Source: CAWUEZ02 sp963921355 (GTDB lineage Bacteria; Pseudomonadota; Alphaproteobacteria; Thalassobaculales; Thalassobaculaceae). Taken from it: DNA of 64,000 nucleotides. Below the pieces are notes generated by a model. It saw only the letters and a program-made list of their open reading frames with translations, was not told where the DNA came from and did no database searches. This document shows positions 61,055 through 64,000 of this stretch, in pieces; positions within the stretch are counted from its first letter, which is position 1; each line of letters begins with the position of its first letter. The position numbers were made by a program, and so were the translations under genes. The DNA lies in the NCBI GenBank assembly GCA_963921355.3, contig OZ001190.1:4216001-4280000 (forward strand). The letters are read 5' to 3'.

Positions 61055-63253
61055 ATGCGGGAGTTCCGGTCCGACCGGGCTGAGGTCCGCGGCACCGTCC
61101 TTTGGCTTGCGACCGAGGTCGACAGGGAACTCCTGCGCCTCATGGACACCCTGAGCCGCTATTCCCTGGGTGACCCGGAGGTCGAGCACGATGACCTGAT
61201 GCTGCGCCTCGACCTGTTCTGGAGCCAGCTCAGCAATTTCAGATCCGGCGCGGTCGGCGACCGCCTCAGGCAGGCCTCGGACGCGGGAGACACCCTGGAC
61301 GCCGTCCTGGCTGCGCTGCAGGAGATTGAACCGGACCTGATGGCCCTGGCCCATGGCGACACGGCCACCGGATTGGCCCTTCGCGACCGTCTCTCCGGAT
61401 TCTCGCGATCCCTGCATCAGATCTCCCAACGGGTCGACAAGGCCGAACAGGCCTATCTGTTCGACGTATCGTTCCGGACCGAGCGCAGCCTGTGGCTGCT
61501 GGCGGGACTGCTGGCCTGTATGGCGGTCTCCTGTGCCGTCCTGATCGGATTTCTGATGGTCGAGACCCGCCGGTCCAGGCGGATGTTCGCGCTGGCAACC
61601 GAAGCGGAAAGCCAGGTTCGCGCCATGAACGACACCCTGGAACTGCGGGTCCGCGACCGCACCGCCGCTCTTGAAGCGGAGATCGCCGAGCGGGAAGCTG
61701 CCCAAACGGAAAGACGGCGGGCCGAGGAACGGTTCCGCCTGATCTTCGAGGCCGCCAATGTCGGCAACATCGTTGTCGACGACGCCGGCCAGGTGGAGGC
61801 CGCGAACGCCGCTGCCCTGCGGATGTTCGGTTACGGCGCACTGGATCTCGTCGGCAGCGGCATCGACATGCTGATCCCCGACTGGGGCACGGAACGCGCC
61901 GCGATCGGCGAGACACGGGGACCGTTCGGGTCGGCCGGTCATGATCGTGAGTTCGCCGCGCTCGCCGGCGACGGCAGGGAGATGACCGTCCGCCTCAGCG
62001 TCGGCGAGATCACGCAGGAAGGCCGCAGAAGCCTGATCCTCTCGATCAGCGACGTCACCGAGCAGAAACGACTGGAAGATCAGCTGGCCCGCTCCCAGCG
62101 GATGGACGCCATCGGCCAGCTCACCGGCGGCGTCGCCCACGACTTCAACAACCTGCTGGCCATCATTCTGGGCAATCTCGAACTGCTGCGGGAAATGGGT
62201 GACGAGGAGGCCACGAGCACGGTCCTGCTCGACCGCTCCATCGACGCCGCCCTGCGCGGCTCTGAACTGACACGCAACATGCTGAGCTTCGCCCGTCGCG
62301 CCCCCCTGGAGCCGACCGAAGTCGACCTCAATCAACTGGTCCAGAACATCAAGAACTGGATCTCCCGCACCCTGCCCTCCTCCATCGACGTCGAGACGTC
62401 GCTGCTGGCCGGGCTCTGGCGGATCAAGGTCGATGCGAGCTCCGCCGAGAGCGCGCTGATCAACCTCATCCTCAACGCCCGGGACGCCATGCCGGACGGC
62501 GGCAAGCTGACCATCGAGACCTCGAACGTCCGCGTCGACGATGAGTATGTCGAACTGCGCGGCGAAGAGATCGAGCCCAGCCGCTATGTGCTCCTGGCGG
62601 TCAGCGACACCGGACAGGGGATCGAGCCGGAAGACCTCGGCAAGGTGTTCGACCCGTTCTTCACGACCAAGCCGGTCGGCACCGGTACCGGGCTCGGTCT
62701 GTCCATGCTCGACGGCTTCATGCGGCAGTCTTCGGGGACTGCGCGGGTCTACTCGGAGGTCGGCGTCGGCACGACGTTCGAGCTCTACTTCAAAGCTCTG
62801 TCGGGTGAGGGTTCGAGGACGCGCACCAGAGCAGAGGGGGCGGCGCCCCGGACCGAAGGGCAAGGCGAAACGCTTCTGGTTGTCGAAGACAATGAGGGCG
62901 TCCTGGAGGTCCTGCGCACCATGCTGCTCGGAGAGGGATACCGGGTGCTGTCCGCTGTCTCGGGCGATCACGCCCTGGAGGTCTTTGAAGCCGAGCCGGA
63001 CATCGCCCTGGTGCTCACCGATATCGTCATGCCGGGCCAGTTGCAGGGCACGCAACTCGCCAAGGAGCTCCGCGCGAGGCGTCCGGACCTGCCGGTGATC
63101 TTCATGTCAGGCTACGCCAGCGAAGCCACGGTTCACGGCAACGGGCTGCGCCCCGAGGACGTCCGACTGATGAAGCCCGTACGCCGGGTCGAGCTGCTCG
63201 CTGCGGTCGACCGCTCCCTCAAACCTCGCGGAGAGTCGGACACAAAGGCATAG
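61055..63253 (+). CDS. Hybrid sensor histidine kinase/response regulator
   Basis: 732 residues from ATG 61055. Helix LLAGLLACMAVSCAVLIGFL (about 150-170), a coiled linker, a PAS domain (about 225-345), HisKA with the H-box VAHDFNNLLAII, HATPase (NLILNARDAMPDGGKLTIE; SDTGQGIEPEDLGKVFDPFF; GTGTGLGLSM) and a C-terminal receiver (LLVVEDNEGVLEVL, LVLTDIVMP). The frame stays open 35 codons upstream, encoding a first membrane helix (ALLRRWLLIATVVVFSAS), but no canonical start exists there, so the true start is unclear. Near the molybdopterin-fold gene, which may supply its input. Confidence 0.88.
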   Translation: MREFRSDRAEVRGTVLWLATEVDRELLRLMDTLSRYSLGDPEVEHDDLMLRLDLFWSQLSNFRSGAVGDRLRQASDAGDTLDAVLAALQEIEPDLMALAHGDTATGLALRDRLSGFSRSLHQISQRVDKAEQAYLFDVSFRTERSLWLLAGLLACMAVSCAVLIGFLMVETRRSRRMFALATEAESQVRAMNDTLELRVRDRTAALEAEIAEREAAQTERRRAEERFRLIFEAANVGNIVVDDAGQVEAANAAALRMFGYGALDLVGSGIDMLIPDWGTERAAIGETRGPFGSAGHDREFAALAGDGREMTVRLSVGEITQEGRRSLILSISDVTEQKRLEDQLARSQRMDAIGQLTGGVAHDFNNLLAIILGNLELLREMGDEEATSTVLLDRSIDAALRGSELTRNMLSFARRAPLEPTEVDLNQLVQNIKNWISRTLPSSIDVETSLLAGLWRIKVDASSAESALINLILNARDAMPDGGKLTIETSNVRVDDEYVELRGEEIEPSRYVLLAVSDTGQGIEPEDLGKVFDPFFTTKPVGTGTGLGLSMLDGFMRQSSGTARVYSEVGVGTTFELYFKALSGEGSRTRTRAEGAAPRTEGQGETLLVVEDNEGVLEVLRTMLLGEGYRVLSAVSGDHALEVFEAEPDIALVLTDIVMPGQLQGTQLAKELRARRPDLPVIFMSGYASEATVHGNGLRPEDVRLMKPVRRVELLAAVDRSLKPRGESDTKA

Positions 63254-63349
63254 GGCGGAGCCGAGCCCTGCGCGTCCCCGGACCATGTGGGTCTCCAATC
63301 GGCAATACTGACATGCCGCCCGACTCGCCTTCGCGCACAAATCGGCCTT

Positions 63350-64000
63350 TCACGACGTCTCTGACCGGGCCTCCCCCGACGCAATCGATGGCATACGCTG
63401 GATGGCGCGAAAGCCGAGATTGGCGATAACCACAGCGGCGAACAGCGCCATACCAAGCAGGATCGGGTCATAGGCGTCAGAACTCCGGTCGTACAACCAG
63501 CCTGCAACCGGAGCCGTCACCGTCATGATCAGATAGTAGACGGTGAAGAAGACGCCCATGCCGAAGGCGCGTCGTTCCGGCGGCAGGGCTTGGCTCGTCA
63601 ACGCCATGATGACCCCGGCGGGCGCCATTCCGATCAGGCCGAAAGCCACGCTGACGGACACTTCGGCCCCGGGCACCGTCAGTGCCGCGAGCGAGATCAC
63701 CGCGCCCGCCATGCAGATGTAGAGGACCATGTCCGGCCTTCCCGTCCGGTCGGCGACTTGGCCGCAGGCCGCGCCAGAAAAGATCATGATCCAACTGCCA
63801 ATGCTGATGATCGCAGCCGCAGCGACGTCACCGTAGCCGTGATGCTCCGCCATCAGAGGAGCGAACGTCAGATAGATGACGTATCCGGCATTGAACACGC
63901 CCCAAGCGATCGCCGCCGTCACTGTCAGACCCAATTCCCGCCAACCGAGACCCGTTCCGACGATCGAGGCGCCTCCGGCGGCGGCCTGAGGCGCCCGGTA
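63350..64000 (-). CDS. MFS transporter, C-terminal part (runs off window)
   Basis: At least 216 residues. The frame is open to base 64000, so the start is outside. It encodes about six hydrophobic helices of a major facilitator: VTAAIAWGVFNAGYVIYLTF, AAAIISIGSWIMIFSGAACG, then the half-motif GQVADRTGRPDMV, and a final segment DPILLGMALFAAVVIANLGF. It resembles CynX/NimT-type or other small-molecule exporters, but the substrate is unknown. Confidence 0.8.
   Translation of the reverse strand, partial: YRAPQAAAGGASIVGTGLGWRELGLTVTAAIAWGVFNAGYVIYLTFAPLMAEHHGYGDVAAAAIISIGSWIMIFSGAACGQVADRTGRPDMVLYICMAGAVISLAALTVPGAEVSVSVAFGLIGMAPAGVIMALTSQALPPERRAFGMGVFFTVYYLIMTVTAPVAGWLYDRSSDAYDPILLGMALFAAVVIANLGFRAIQRMPSIASGEARSETS

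Noticed and set aside
60959..63055. Long minus-strand open frame (698 codons)
   Set aside because: Antisense to the hybrid kinase, which has clear domains; no domain in the antisense protein.
1..64000. CRISPR array, prophage or insertion sequence
   Set aside because: No regularly spaced short repeats, integrase, transposase, phage structural gene or tRNA-flanking direct repeats were seen.

Overview
The window looks like the chromosome of a GC-rich, probably marine or soil-type alphaproteobacterium (Rhodospirillales-like; this is inferred from gene content and base composition). Genes are densely packed with many ATGA stop/start overlaps. The content is catabolic and regulatory: a periplasmic nitrate reductase operon, a tripartite tricarboxylate (TTT) transporter, hydantoinase/oxoprolinase-type subunits, several Gfo/Idh/MocA oxidoreductases and eleven transcription regulators. 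I see no rRNA, tRNA, CRISPR array, prophage or insertion sequence.

Layout. 1-3353 (minus): AI-2E-type permease, two Gfo/Idh/MocA oxidoreductases and an unknown protein. 3462-9144: alpha/beta hydrolase divergent from a LysR regulator, a broken cupin gene, an MFS transporter divergent from a flavin monooxygenase, and a lipocalin lipoprotein. 9274-14539 (minus): three unknown proteins in one frame, then two FkbM-type methyltransferase paralogues. 14643-20367: TetR regulator divergent from a quiC-like gene, a Gfo/Idh oxidoreductase, a 2OG-Fe(II) oxygenase and a class V aminotransferase. 20482-23136: a chemoreceptor with three tandem CHASE3-like modules. 23392-30842: small enzymes and regulators (TetR, homocysteine methyltransferase, GNAT, NIPSNAP, quinone reductase, DsbA-like, GST, HxlR, DehI-like). 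30877-46849: a catabolic region with a UGSC-type small protein and its large partner, LysR, a ThDP enzyme, HyuA/HyuB, a class IV aminotransferase, TctABC, a second LysR, an Old Yellow Enzyme-type reductase and an Asp/Glu racemase-family protein. 46877-53292: disulfide oxidoreductase and napFDABC. 53388-57375: a butyrobetaine hydroxylase-like gene, a second UGSC small/large pair and a divergent GntR regulator. 57401-64000: ferric-reductase-like membrane protein with a Tat-exported intradiol-like protein, GFA protein, response regulator, molybdopterin-fold protein, hybrid histidine kinase and a partial MFS transporter.

Two things stand out. First, a two-gene unit occurs twice, 24 kb apart, in the same order: a large protein with a conserved core, then a small protein with a C-G-S-C-x-S-C motif, the cysteine form of the UGSC (seleno)protein family. 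In the second copy the large protein carries an N-terminal thioredoxin-like domain and the unit lies opposite a GntR gene, between two copies of a 22-bp operator-like site. I regard this as the best candidate for a little-described redox system.

Second, an unusual number of otherwise normal genes are broken by one small lesion: in-frame TAG in cupin, quiC, a Gfo/Idh gene and napB; in-frame TAA in napC and a small cytosolic gene; one-base frameshifts in a DsbA-like gene, a butyrobetaine hydroxylase-like gene and the end of an FkbM gene; an in-frame deletion in tctC; and a likely ATG-to-ACG start. TAG and TAA also end many intact genes here, so a changed genetic code is unlikely. Consensus error or recent decay fits better, and gene models are given in restored form where the reading frame allows it.
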